A stretch of DNA of 21,366 nucleotides from CALJFL01 sp047633055 (GCA_047633055.1 JBLIEI010000073.1:1-21366); one strand, 5' to 3'. Shown: positions 5,440-14,105, counted from the stretch's first letter. Numbers and translations are program-made. Notes: a model not told the origin generated them from the sequence alone.

Positions 5440-8316
5440 TTACTCGGTCAGAGTGGCGCTGCGCTGCAGAGTTTCGTTTGTACCGGAGGCAGCGTTGGTG
5501 TAGTTGCTTAGGGTGGGTATCGCCACAAGATACTCGATCGGAAAAACAATATCCTCGGTGTCGCGGCTCAGGTCGATGGCGAGAGGCTGCTCTATGGTCA
5601 GCCATGAACCACAGGCTTCTCCCGGGTCACATATAAAAAGGTCGTTGTCGAGATCGGTACCCGCGATGACCTGATAGCGGCCACCGGGGATGGAGCTAAA
5701 ATTGAAGCTGTAGCTGCCGTTGATTGCAAACGTCGCGGTCTCTGCTGCTACGACATCGTTATCAATATCATAAAGCAATATGTAAACCACACCCAGGTCG
5801 GATTCGGTGGTTCCGCCAACGCTGAGAAGTACCTCAATATCCAGCGAGTTGGCAGTAGACCGGGCACTGAGTGTGGCAGCATAGCTGCCTGGCACCAGAT
5901 CCTGGCGATCAACGGTGACCTGATAACTCCCCAGACCGTTGGCATCGACTGCACTCGGGCTTACCGATAGCCAGGGCTGGGAAACGCTGACCGCCTGCAG
6001 TTCCAGGTCGCCCTCCCCCCGATTGCGCAAGCTTACCGTCAGCGTATCCAGTCCTGCGCCAAAGTTCAGCACACTGGTGCTGGCCGCAAGGCCAGGTTCG
6101 GTCGCGGGTGTCCCACCGACCGCAGATAATGCCGCAGTCACTGCGCTCTGCGCATTGATCAGTCCATGGCCGTACAGGTCGTCTCTCCCGGCACTGCCCA
6201 GGTCATCGGTCAATTCCCCTGCTTCAAGCAGCGCATCAATATCTGCCGCTGTCAGCCCGGGGTTGACCGATTTCATCAGCGCCATTACGCCGGCAACGTG
6301 CGGTGCCGCCATAGAGGTTCCCGACAAAAACACGTAAGCGAAACCGCTGGCAGATCGCCCCGTACTCAGCACGCCATCGGGGAAGCCGTCGCCATTGAAG
6401 TCGGTGCTATTGTTACCGCCTGGTGCCGCAATGTCGATGCGACTGCCGCGATTCGAGTAGCCGGCCAGGACGGCTTGGGCATCAACTGCACTCACCGAAA
6501 TAACCTTGTCATAGGCTGCTGGATAGCTCGCCCGGGTACTGCCTTCATTGCCAGCTGCCGCGACCACGATCACCCCGGCCTCATATATCTCTCGATACAG
6601 TGCCTGGCTCAACTGATTGAAGGATTCACCGCCAAGGCTGAGATTAATGATATCGGCCCGCTGTGGCGGCACGGTGCCAGAGTCGTTGGTCAGTCCAGCG
6701 GCATAACGTACGGCCTGACTTACGTCGTAGGATGAACCGCTGCCACTGCCGCCTAGCGCTCGTAGCGGCATGATCCGAGCGCCGTAAGCCACCCCCGCCA
6801 CGCCAATACCATTGTTACCCGCCGCCGCCACCGTGCCACCGACATGTGAGCCGTGAAAACTACTGGCTCCAGGCTCACCGACGTTGCCGGGATCCTCAGG
6901 GTTTGGGTCGATACCGTCGCCGTCGCCAGAGACCTGGGGGTCGCGGACGAAATCGTAGCCCGGGACTAATTGCCCCTGCAGATCGGGGTGAGCAGACAGG
7001 ATCCCGGTATCAATAATTGCCACCACCACATCTGAGACACCAGTGCTGGTATCCCAAGCCGCTGGTAGGCTGATCAGTGGGTAGTGCCACTGCACAGACA
7101 ACGCTTCATCATTGGTCGAGGCAAAGGTAGAGACTCTATAGTTAGGCTCTGCATAGCGCACCTGGGGATCACGGCGCAGCGTCTTGACGGTCATCAGTGT
7201 TTCCCACTGAACTCTGAGCCCGTCGTCTGCAAAGGCACTGCGCCGCTGTCTGGCGTTGCCCAGGCCACGAGCAAGCTGGATGGATTCCTGCACCGACTGC
7301 CTTATTGCCAATAAACGAGCCCGGCCTGGACCGCCACCCTGGCGATGTAGGCCCATGCGCTGCCGTAAACCGCGATGTTGTTCGGCGACGACATCATCGT
7401 CTTCACGGTACTCCACCACCGCCTCCCACGGAATAACATTGGCGTACCGCTCAACACCGAGTTGTTGACCGCGCGAACCGATCGCCAGTGTATAACTGGT
7501 GGCACCCTCGAAAGCGAATACGTTAACGAAATAAGTGCCATTAGCATTAACCGTTATGGTCTCAAGTTCGCCGGTAGCAATCGAAAAATCGACGATGTTG
7601 CCCTGTAAATCTAAGACATAGAGGTCGGCGTCGGCCAGTTGATAATCGGCCACCAGCATCGTCACTGCCTGGCCGGCTATCAGGTCCAGCCGATAGTAAT
7701 CGTCAATATCACCAACAACTGTCGAGCGGCCGTCAGCGCCGGTACCAGGTTGGTTGACGTAGCCCCCGAGGGTGATCGGGCTGACCAGCGCCTGTGCTGT
7801 GCCGATGGAGTCATTGGCGGCCAGCGGATTGGCTGGATCATTAGTATCGCCGTCCAGAGCCTGGCTGGTTGAGGTAGTCACTTCGCCAGCTACGCTATAG
7901 CGCAGCGATGGATCGGTGCCGGACACGGCGACCATAGCGGATGCCATATCGCTGGCCCCCTCGTTATCAGTAACGGTAAGGCTAAAGACCAGCTCAGCGC
8001 CCTGCGGTAAATCTGGCGCGGTAAAACGGGTCTGTGGATTATCCGCGCCCGTCAGGTTTACCTCGGGCCCGGCAGTCTGCTGCCATTGCCAGCTGTCTAT
8101 ACTACCATCCGGATCGTTGCTACCGGTGCCGTCGAGTATTACGTCCGAGAGTCCGCTAACTGTTTGCGCGCCACCGGCATTCGCGATAGGTGCCTGGTTG
8201 GAAGGTGCAGGGTTAGTGCCACTATTTCCGCTGCTACTACCGCCCCCACCGCCGCAACCAACGCACAGCAGGATAAGCGGAACAATCCAAGCTCTGTTGT
8301 CTGAGTGTATACGCAT
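5440..8316 (-). CDS. Lipoprotein S8 (subtilisin-like) serine protease with PKD and PPC domains
   Basis: A 958-aa multidomain protease. The N-terminus is a lipoprotein signal (hydrophobic 11-20, Cys21 as probable lipidated residue, then GGGGGSSSG linker); Cys18 at the -3 lipobox position is atypical. Next come a PKD-type domain (about 42-132, NDPDGSIDSWQW motif), a PPC domain (about 203-280, DDYYRLDL to YFVNV), a basic Arg-rich stretch (315-372) and the end of an I9-like propeptide (RRDPQVRYAEPNY, 381-393). The S8 catalytic domain (about 410-730) has Asp436 (IIDTG), His488 (HGSHVGGT), oxyanion Asn590 (AAAGN) and Ser668 (SGTSMAAPHVAG), so it should be active. The C-terminus holds a beta-rich domain (about 745-833) and a carboxypeptidase-regulatory-like region with a possible disulfide (CDPGEAC, 896-902). 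It is probably anchored in the outer membrane and digests extracellular protein. The gene lies 34 bp after the AhpD-like gene and is likely co-transcribed; no good ribosome binding site is seen. Confidence 0.93.
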   Translation of the reverse strand: MRIHSDNRAWIVPLILLCVGCGGGGGSSSGNSGTNPAPSNQAPIANAGGAQTVSGLSDVILDGTGSNDPDGSIDSWQWQQTAGPEVNLTGADNPQTRFTAPDLPQGAELVFSLTVTDNEGASDMASAMVAVSGTDPSLRYSVAGEVTTSTSQALDGDTNDPANPLAANDSIGTAQALVSPITLGGYVNQPGTGADGRSTVVGDIDDYYRLDLIAGQAVTMLVADYQLADADLYVLDLQGNIVDFSIATGELETITVNANGTYFVNVFAFEGATSYTLAIGSRGQQLGVERYANVIPWEAVVEYREDDDVVAEQHRGLRQRMGLHRQGGGPGRARLLAIRQSVQESIQLARGLGNARQRRSAFADDGLRVQWETLMTVKTLRRDPQVRYAEPNYRVSTFASTNDEALSVQWHYPLISLPAAWDTSTGVSDVVVAIIDTGILSAHPDLQGQLVPGYDFVRDPQVSGDGDGIDPNPEDPGNVGEPGASSFHGSHVGGTVAAAGNNGIGVAGVAYGARIMPLRALGGSGSGSSYDVSQAVRYAAGLTNDSGTVPPQRADIINLSLGGESFNQLSQALYREIYEAGVIVVAAAGNEGSTRASYPAAYDKVISVSAVDAQAVLAGYSNRGSRIDIAAPGGNNSTDFNGDGFPDGVLSTGRSASGFAYVFLSGTSMAAPHVAGVMALMKSVNPGLTAADIDALLEAGELTDDLGSAGRDDLYGHGLINAQSAVTAALSAVGGTPATEPGLAASTSVLNFGAGLDTLTVSLRNRGEGDLELQAVSVSQPWLSVSPSAVDANGLGSYQVTVDRQDLVPGSYAATLSARSTANSLDIEVLLSVGGTTESDLGVVYILLYDIDNDVVAAETATFAINGSYSFNFSSIPGGRYQVIAGTDLDNDLFICDPGEACGSWLTIEQPLAIDLSRDTEDIVFPIEYLVAIPTLSNYTNAASGTNETLQRSATLTE

Positions 8317-8350
8317 AATAGTTTTGTCGACTGCCTATGCTTCCCGTGCT

Positions 8351-8941
8351 CTAGCGCACGACAATAGACTCTCCCCCCCAGGGTGCGACGGTTTCGCCAT
8401 AATCCTGAAACTTCTGCGGCAATTCCTCTGTCATTGCCAAAGTGGCAGCCAGTCGGCCAAAGCCGACGAAGAAGGCGACTACCAGGCCCAATTCTACAAT
8501 TTGCGCCTCAGAAAAGTGCGTGCGCAGCCCGTTGTAAAGGTCGTCATCGATAGAAAGATGGTTGGTCGCAAAGCGATCGCCGTAATCGATCGCTGCCTTC
8601 TCGGCATCAGTCAGGTTATCCGCCTCCGGTGCATTCTCCAGCGAACACACCAAGTCCTCGGTAACACCATCGGCAATGGCGCCGGTATAGCGTATGGCCA
8701 TACAGCTACGACACTGATTGTGGAACGCAACCCTAAGGCGCACCAGCTCTACGAGTCTCTCTGGCAGGGTTCGACCTATTTTCAGAGATCCGCCAAATGC
8801 AGCGAACCCTTTGGCCTGCTCCGGACAGTGGGCGAAAATGCGCATGAGACCCTGCTCCAGGGGGCTGCATTCATCAGCGAGCGTCATGGTGCGTAGATCG
8901 GAATCCCAGTCTTCAAGGGGCAGCTTTTTGATTCTGGTCAT
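8351..8941 (-). CDS. AhpD/carboxymuconolactone decarboxylase-like protein
   Basis: A 196-aa all-helical cytosolic protein with the CMD/AhpD core around residues 60-125: ERLVELVRLRVAFHNQCRSC, followed by MAIR, then ADGVTEDLV. The redox pair is Cys77-Arg-Ser-Cys80. In AhpD a His follows four residues after the second Cys; here that position is Arg84, so true alkylhydroperoxidase activity is uncertain. Many CMD-family proteins of this size are peroxidase-related or of unknown function, and a specific substrate cannot be named. The start is supported by AAAAGGA 8 nt upstream of the ATG. The gene is the first of a likely two-gene unit with the S8 protease and is divergent from the PQQ dehydrogenase. 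A perfect palindrome (8992-9005) lies about 50 bp upstream of its start. Confidence 0.88.
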   Translation of the reverse strand: MTRIKKLPLEDWDSDLRTMTLADECSPLEQGLMRIFAHCPEQAKGFAAFGGSLKIGRTLPERLVELVRLRVAFHNQCRSCMAIRYTGAIADGVTEDLVCSLENAPEADNLTDAEKAAIDYGDRFATNHLSIDDDLYNGLRTHFSEAQIVELGLVVAFFVGFGRLAATLAMTEELPQKFQDYGETVAPWGGESIVVR

Positions 8942-8991
8942 CGTGATATCCTTTTGAGGGCGTCTAATCTTGATTACAGCTCAAACATTGC

Positions 8992-9005
8992 CCACAATAT
9001 TGTGG
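8992..9005. promoter_or_regulatory. Perfect 14-bp palindrome in the divergent promoter region
   Basis: CCACAATATTGTGG is fully self-complementary. It sits in the 192-bp region between the divergent AhpD-like gene (start 8941) and PQQ dehydrogenase gene (start 9134), where an operator for a dimeric regulator would be expected. No regulator gene lies beside it. The assignment as operator is inference from symmetry and position. Confidence 0.45.
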
Positions 9006-9062
9006 AACGTCAAGAGTTCGAGAATGGCTAAGTCTTAGATTCTGACGAAATGACCTAATACT

Positions 9063-9083
9063 CGCGCTGGCAACTAAAGCGCG
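9063..9083. promoter_or_regulatory. Inverted repeat next to a -10-like element upstream of the PQQ dehydrogenase
   Basis: CGCGCT (9063-9068) and AGCGCG (9078-9083) form a 6-bp inverted repeat with a 9-nt spacer. A -10-like TTATAC (9088-9093) follows directly, about 40 bp before the PQQ dehydrogenase start. The layout suits an operator over the -35 region, as no good -35 hexamer is present. Weak evidence. Confidence 0.25.
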
Positions 9084-9133
9084 TAAATTATACCTGTTTC
9101 TGCAACTGCGCAGGGCTTCTGGAGATTGTTCGC

Positions 9134-11041
9134 ATGATGTCGATAAAAAGGGGATTGATCACGACTGCGCTGGCATCGCTACTTGCGATATCGGGATGTG
9201 CCCGTGAAGCGGTGAAACAGGAGGAGGTTATTGCAACTGCCTCAACGGAAGTGGAAGAACCGCACCCGGGTTTAATTCCCTATTTCGAGCACTGCGCCAG
9301 CTGTCATGAGGGCGGCGTCTACAAGGCCCCGCATCGTTTATTTCTGTCAATGATGGCCCCGGATGCCATCCTGCATTCAATGGACGGAATCATGACGGCC
9401 CAGTCGGCAGCGCTGACCGACCAACAGAAGGAAGATGTGGCGGAATACATCGCCGGGCGCTCGCTTGAATCTGTGGTCGTGAACTATCCACCACCCGCCT
9501 GCGAGCAGTCAGCGTTAGATATGAATAAGGCCCCGGCTCAGGCTGGCTGGGGCGTTGAACCCTCCAATACGCGCTTCCAGCCCTTGGAAAACGGTGGTTT
9601 GTCGGCCGATAACAGCATGGAACTGGAACTGAAGTGGGCCTTTGCCTTTCCCAACGCAATACAGGCAAGATCACAGCCGGCAGTCGCAGGAGGCGCCGTG
9701 TTTGTCGGTAGCCAGAACGGCAATGTTTATGCATTGGATGCTAAAGCAGGCTGCGTACGCTGGACGTTCCGCGCCAGCGCCGAAGTACGCACGGCTATCG
9801 TGATTTCGCCCTGGAGCGTCGGCGATACCGATGCCAGCCCGAAGATATATTTTGGCGACATATTGGCCCGGGCTTACGCAGTAGATGCCCGTAGCGGTGA
9901 ACTCTTGTGGACCAAGAAAGTTGATGATCATCCCAACGCAACTATTACCGGCACCCCCACATTGGTGGGCGACCGTTTGTTTGTACCGGTCTCATCGCTG
10001 GAAGTTGTCGCTGCCGTTGATCCCGAGTATGCCTGCTGTACCTTTCGCGGCTCTATGGTCGCGCTGAATGCGAGCAGCGGCGATTTACTATGGAAAAGTT
10101 ATACCATTGATGATGAGCCGGCTAATGCTGGCAAGACCGACGTCGGGACAACAATACTGGCTCCCTCCGGAGCGCCGATTTGGAACAGCCCAACCGTAGA
10201 CCTGAATCGCGGCCAGATTTATGCCGGGACCGGAGAGAACTATTCATCGCCTGCGGAAGGTGGCAGTGACGCTATCATTGCCTTCGATATGGCAACCGGC
10301 AAAAAGAACTGGATCACTCAAACCACAACAGGTGACGCCTGGAACGCCGCCTGCCTGACTTATTTTACCAGTGACGCTGCCAACTGCCCCGAGGAAAATG
10401 GCCCCGATTTTGACTACTCTGGGGCGTCGATTTTATTGAAACTAGAGAACAAAAAAGACATTCTGGTGGCGGGCCAAAAATCAGGGATTATTTATGGTTT
10501 CAATCCGGATAACGGTGAGGTTATTTGGGAAAGCCAGGTTGGACGCGGCGGTGTTCAGGGCGGCGTACACTTCGGTATGGCCGCCGGCGATGGCTTACTG
10601 TACGTCCCTATCAACGATATGTTTTATCCAGAGGATCTCACCCGCTATGACTTCCAACACGATCCCCGCCCTGGCATCTATGCACTGGATCCGGCAACAG
10701 GAAAAGAGGTCTGGGCCCAACCGGCTGATAATGTCTGCCCGGAAGATAGAAAAGAGTGGTGCGATGAGGGTATTTCAGCTCCAGCAACCGCAATTCCCGG
10801 TGGCGTAATCGCGGGACACATGGATGGACGCTTGCGAATCTACTCCGCTACAGATGGCAAAGTTCTGTGGGACTTCAGCACACTCCGCGAGTTTGAAACC
10901 GTGTCGGGTGAAATGGCTAGTGGCGGTTCAATGAGCGGAGCCGGTGTCACCGTTGCAGACGGTATGCTCTACACGAATTCAGGCTATGGCATTTACGAAC
11001 ATATGCCGGGTAATGTGCTGCTGGCTTTTGGCTTGAAGTAA
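9134..11041 (+). CDS. PQQ-dependent dehydrogenase lipoprotein with N-terminal cytochrome c (polyvinyl-alcohol-dehydrogenase-like)
   Basis: A 635-aa exported quinohaemoprotein. Residues 1-22 form a lipoprotein signal (LASLLAISGC, Cys22 lipidated). A small cytochrome c domain (about 43-110) binds one haem through Cys54-A-S-Cys57-His58, with Met73 or Met74 as possible sixth ligand. Residues 135-635 form a PQQ beta-propeller with repeated W-docking blades (for example VYALDAKAGCVRW, AYAVDARSGELLW, VALNASSGDLLW, IYALDPATGKEVW). Vicinal Cys301-Cys302 could form the ring disulfide found at the PQQ site of several quinoprotein dehydrogenases. The order cytochrome-then-propeller and the length match proteins annotated as polyvinyl alcohol dehydrogenase (cytochrome); the real substrate is more likely some natural alcohol. 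The first of two adjacent ATGs has GGAG 10 nt upstream. The gene is divergent from the AhpD-like gene and converges on puuD with 42 bp between. Confidence 0.9.
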   Translation: MMSIKRGLITTALASLLAISGCAREAVKQEEVIATASTEVEEPHPGLIPYFEHCASCHEGGVYKAPHRLFLSMMAPDAILHSMDGIMTAQSAALTDQQKEDVAEYIAGRSLESVVVNYPPPACEQSALDMNKAPAQAGWGVEPSNTRFQPLENGGLSADNSMELELKWAFAFPNAIQARSQPAVAGGAVFVGSQNGNVYALDAKAGCVRWTFRASAEVRTAIVISPWSVGDTDASPKIYFGDILARAYAVDARSGELLWTKKVDDHPNATITGTPTLVGDRLFVPVSSLEVVAAVDPEYACCTFRGSMVALNASSGDLLWKSYTIDDEPANAGKTDVGTTILAPSGAPIWNSPTVDLNRGQIYAGTGENYSSPAEGGSDAIIAFDMATGKKNWITQTTTGDAWNAACLTYFTSDAANCPEENGPDFDYSGASILLKLENKKDILVAGQKSGIIYGFNPDNGEVIWESQVGRGGVQGGVHFGMAAGDGLLYVPINDMFYPEDLTRYDFQHDPRPGIYALDPATGKEVWAQPADNVCPEDRKEWCDEGISAPATAIPGGVIAGHMDGRLRIYSATDGKVLWDFSTLREFETVSGEMASGGSMSGAGVTVADGMLYTNSGYGIYEHMPGNVLLAFGLK

Positions 11042-11083
11042 GGGCCTGCACTCAATCGACTGACAATCGGAGTCGCGGCTACA

Positions 11084-12271
11084 CTAAATCCCGGATGCGA
11101 TCCAGCTTCCCAGCATTTGGCGCTCTTCTTCGGTCATCTCCGTTTTATTCATAAAGGGCATATCCGGTGAGTCTACAGATCTGGCCTGAATGCGCGGTGC
11201 CCAGCGCTTTATATCGTCCAGGGTATCCAGCATCACGCCCCCGGGCGCCACGCTAAACATATCATCTGTGGCCGTTGCGGAATGACAACTGACACACCGG
11301 CTCTGGATAATGCTCACCACTTCGGCGTCAGACACCGTCATCTCGACCTGTCCGGGCGCAGCCGATTGTGGTGCCATTGCGATCGCCAGAATCAACGTAG
11401 CAAAGGCCGCACCCATCAAAATCACTGGACGGTTAACCTTTTTGTGAGCCAGCACAAAATACTGCCTGGCAACCGCCGTAATCGCCATGATCACCAGCAG
11501 TATCAGCCAGTTATATGCGCTGGCATAAGTCATGGGGTAATGAGCGCTGATCATAATGAAAAGCAGAGGCAGAGTGAGATAGGTATTGTGGGTGGAGTGC
11601 AGCTTAGCGCGTGCTCCCCAAGCAGGATCTGGCGCCTCCCCTTGTTCAATCGCCGCGACCAGTGCCCGCTGTGAAGGCATGATTACCCTGAACACGTTAC
11701 CGACCATTATGGTGCCGATGATTGCACCCATGTGAATATAAGCACCACGGCCACTGAACAGATGTGCCAGCGAATAGGACACAGCAACTGCGGCGAGAAT
11801 CAAAATCGTGCCAATAATATAAGGGTTTTTGCCCAGTGGGCTGCGGCACAGCAGTTCGTAGAAAATCCAGCTCCCAGCAAGATAAGCCACGCCAATAGCA
11901 ATCGCCTGTAGCTGAGTCAGATCCGCCACACGTTTGTCGATCAGATAGGCGTCAGCGCCCAGGTAATAAATTACTGTCAGCAACACCATGCCAGTCAACC
12001 AAGTGGTGTACGCCTCCCACTTGAACCAATGGAGGTGGGCAGGCATTTGCTCGGGAGCCAGCGAATATTTCGCCACCTCGTAAATGCCGCCACCATGAAT
12101 GGCCCATAAGTCCCCCTTAATACCTTTATCCTCTTTCCAGCGGGGGGGCTTTTCCAAACTGTTATCCAGCCAGACGAAATAAAACGAAGCTCCTATCCAC
12201 GCGATGCCGGTTATCAAGTGCAGCCAGCGGAATATCAGTTGGACCCAGTCGAGAATGTAGCTTTCCATCAT
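11084..12271 (-). CDS. puuD: Membrane-bound cytochrome c urate oxidase PuuD
   Basis: Converts urate to 5-hydroxyisourate and passes electrons to a fused cytochrome c rather than making H2O2 (function known for the PuuD family). The 395-aa product has an N-terminal membrane part (residues about 1-300, about eight or nine helices; early motif WLHLITGIAWIGASFYFVW with His18) and a C-terminal periplasmic cytochrome c (about 308-395) with Cys326-V-S-Cys329-His330 and Met371, Met374 or Met379 as candidate axial ligands (MPFMNKTEM). Full-length PuuD proteins have this same two-part design. It is the last gene of the purine operon, and its start overlaps the guaD stop in ATGATGG (12271-12268); either ATG could be used. 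No soluble uricase or flavin HpxO is present, so PuuD fills the urate step between XdhAB and UraH. Electrons would enter the terminal oxidase chain. Confidence 0.95.
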   Translation of the reverse strand: MMESYILDWVQLIFRWLHLITGIAWIGASFYFVWLDNSLEKPPRWKEDKGIKGDLWAIHGGGIYEVAKYSLAPEQMPAHLHWFKWEAYTTWLTGMVLLTVIYYLGADAYLIDKRVADLTQLQAIAIGVAYLAGSWIFYELLCRSPLGKNPYIIGTILILAAVAVSYSLAHLFSGRGAYIHMGAIIGTIMVGNVFRVIMPSQRALVAAIEQGEAPDPAWGARAKLHSTHNTYLTLPLLFIMISAHYPMTYASAYNWLILLVIMAITAVARQYFVLAHKKVNRPVILMGAAFATLILAIAMAPQSAAPGQVEMTVSDAEVVSIIQSRCVSCHSATATDDMFSVAPGGVMLDTLDDIKRWAPRIQARSVDSPDMPFMNKTEMTEEERQMLGSWIASGI

Positions 12272-13581
12272 ATTATTTCCATATCCTGATCCCGGTCATG
12301 CACTCTCACGCCAGCCGAATATGTTGCTTTGATCGTCCGATCATCGCCAAGTGTCGCGATGACAAAAAGTAGTTCTGATACGTCTTTACAGTGCCCCAAG
12401 CGGAACTTCATAAAACGGGTCGGTGCTTTATCCAACACAATGAAATCGGCCTCTTTTCCGCTCTCGAAGTTGCCGATGAGGTCATCCATATCCAGTGCCT
12501 TCGCTCCGCCCAGGGTAGCCAGGTAAAACGCTTTAAACGGTGTCAGCTTCTCGCCCCGCAGCTGCAACACCTTATACGCTTCGGCCATGGTTTGTATGAG
12601 CGAAAAACTCGTACCGCCGCCTACATCAGTGCCCAACCCAACATCTATATCATGCGCTACTGCTCGCTTTAGATTAAATAACCCGCTACCCAGAAACAGG
12701 TTGGAGCTTGGGCAAAATGCAATATTTGATTTCGTTTCAGCTAGTCGCGACCACTCTTCATCATTCAGGTGAATGCAGTGGGCAAACACGCTACGCCGAC
12801 TTAACAAGCCCGCCTCATCATAGCTATGCAAGTAGTGATCGCAGTGCGGGAACAATTGTTCTACCCACATCACCTCTTCAGCATTCTCTGACATGTGTGT
12901 GTGGAGATAAACGCCGGGGTGCTCCTGCAACAACTGACCTGCTTTTTTTAATTGCTCTGGCGTGGACGTGGGCGCAAAGCGGGGGGTCACTGCGTACCGG
13001 AGACGCCCACGGTCGTGCCACTTTTCTATTAGCTCTTTACTGTCCCGATAAGAACTTTCTGGTGTATCCAGCAGATAATCAGGTGCATTTCTGTCCATCA
13101 TGACCTTGCCAGCAACCATACGAAGATTGCGCGCCTCGCACGCTTCAAAAAAAGACTCGACCGACTCTTTATGTACGGTGCCAAAAACCAGTGCAGTGGT
13201 AGTACCGTTGCGCAACAATTCGTCCAGGAAACGCTCGGCAATCTCGCGTGCATAATCGGGGTCTGAGAAGCGCGCTTCAACCGGAAATGTATAGGTGTTA
13301 AGCCACTCAAGCAACTGCTCGCCATAGGACGCAATCATCTCGGTTTGCGGATAATGTACATGCGTGTCGACAAAGCCGGGGATAATCAAGGCATCGGGGT
13401 ATTCCTGCACAGGAACACCAGGCTTCAACCCTGCCAGGATCTCTTCAGCCAGCCCAACACGCCGTACCCTGCCTTCCGAGACCAGCAAAATGCCATCTTC
13501 AAAGTACTCGTAGCTGGCATCCGGATCGACCTTATCTGGATCATCGATAAAATGGAGAATACTGGCGCGATAGGCTTGCAC
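12268..13581 (-). CDS. guaD: Guanine deaminase
   Basis: Hydrolyses guanine to xanthine and ammonia, feeding the Xdh step. The 437-aa length is near that of E. coli GuaD (439). It has the amidohydrolase fold with zinc ligands His74 and His76 (PGFVDTHVHYPQ, 68-79), His227/His229 with Glu232 (LHTHMSEN), His268 (FAHCIHL) and Asp319 (GTDVGGGTSFS). The PQTE after the first His pair and GTDVGGG are typical of guanine deaminase rather than cytosine or chlorohydrolase relatives. The start is a GTG whose first base is the last base of the allA stop codon (TAGTG), so translation is coupled; GGGTGA lies about 8 nt upstream. Its position at the distal end, with puuD, suggests the cluster serves guanine as well as xanthine/hypoxanthine salvage overflow. 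Confidence 0.95.
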   Translation of the reverse strand: MQAYRASILHFIDDPDKVDPDASYEYFEDGILLVSEGRVRRVGLAEEILAGLKPGVPVQEYPDALIIPGFVDTHVHYPQTEMIASYGEQLLEWLNTYTFPVEARFSDPDYAREIAERFLDELLRNGTTTALVFGTVHKESVESFFEACEARNLRMVAGKVMMDRNAPDYLLDTPESSYRDSKELIEKWHDRGRLRYAVTPRFAPTSTPEQLKKAGQLLQEHPGVYLHTHMSENAEEVMWVEQLFPHCDHYLHSYDEAGLLSRRSVFAHCIHLNDEEWSRLAETKSNIAFCPSSNLFLGSGLFNLKRAVAHDIDVGLGTDVGGGTSFSLIQTMAEAYKVLQLRGEKLTPFKAFYLATLGGAKALDMDDLIGNFESGKEADFIVLDKAPTRFMKFRLGHCKDVSELLFVIATLGDDRTIKATYSAGVRVHDRDQDMEII

Positions 13582-14105
13582 TAGCGTGTCACCCGATCTC
13601 GAGCGCCGGGCGCCATGCGCACGTAGATCTGCGTGTCAAGGTCAAGTTCGACCTCGTCGCAATTGTCTCCCTCACCGCTGCGATCCACCACCAGAAAGTC
13701 GTTAGCCGTCTTCAGCCCAAGGCAATAGTGATGCCAGGTGCCCCGACCATAGTTGACACCCTGATCCGGGCCCGCCAGAAAAGCACGTAGCAGCGCCGGA
13801 TTGAATTCTCCGGCCGGCGCCACCACCACTACATAGGGATTACCAGTCAGGGGCATAAACGCCTGGCTACCCAGCGGATGACGTTCCATTACTTTAATTC
13901 TGAAGGGGAGTTCCACAGGCTGACTGTGAAATATACTGATGACGCCACGACCACCAGTTGACTCGACGTCCACTTTTGCCAGTGCGTGGTGCCGTTCCGT
14001 CATGCCGTAGTTGATAGGAATAACCTGCTCCGCGACGCCACGCTCAATAACCTCGCCAAAGTCGGCAAACGTCGCTTTGCTCAGTGGTTCCAATATCAAA
14101 TTCAT
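13581..14105 (-). CDS. allA: Ureidoglycolate lyase
   Basis: Cleaves ureidoglycolate to glyoxylate and urea, the last step of the pathway. The product is about 174 aa, close to E. coli AllA (160), with a cupin-like beta fold. Family motifs: FADFGEVIE near the N-terminus, ISIFHSQP, the ERHPLGSQAFMPL block, and GVNYGRGTWHHYCL, whose His residues belong to the active-site region. The ATG at 14105 is preferred over the TTG at 14108 because AGGA lies 7 nt upstream of the ATG. The gene follows uraH by 9 bp, the only real gap in the operon, and its stop shares a base with the guaD GTG start. Some AllA-like proteins were formerly called ureidoglycolate hydrolase; the presence of allantoicase, which makes ureidoglycolate plus urea, supports the lyase role. 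Confidence 0.93.
   Translation of the reverse strand: MNLILEPLSKATFADFGEVIERGVAEQVIPINYGMTERHHALAKVDVESTGGRGVISIFHSQPVELPFRIKVMERHPLGSQAFMPLTGNPYVVVVAPAGEFNPALLRAFLAGPDQGVNYGRGTWHHYCLGLKTANDFLVVDRSGEGDNCDEVELDLDTQIYVRMAPGARDRVTR

Noticed and set aside
5939..6735. Overlapping plus-strand frames inside the protease gene
   Set aside because: Antisense to the catalytic domain of the protease; no signal peptide or motif of their own.
7916..8896. Plus-strand open frame of 326 codons
   Set aside because: It lies entirely antisense to the S8 protease 5' end and the AhpD-like gene, both of which have clear family motifs; its translation shows no domain and is biased as expected for an antisense shadow.
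11057..11075. CGACT/AGTCG inverted repeat between the convergent PQQ dehydrogenase and puuD genes, considered as a terminator
   Set aside because: Only a 5-bp stem with a 9-nt loop and no T-tract on either strand.
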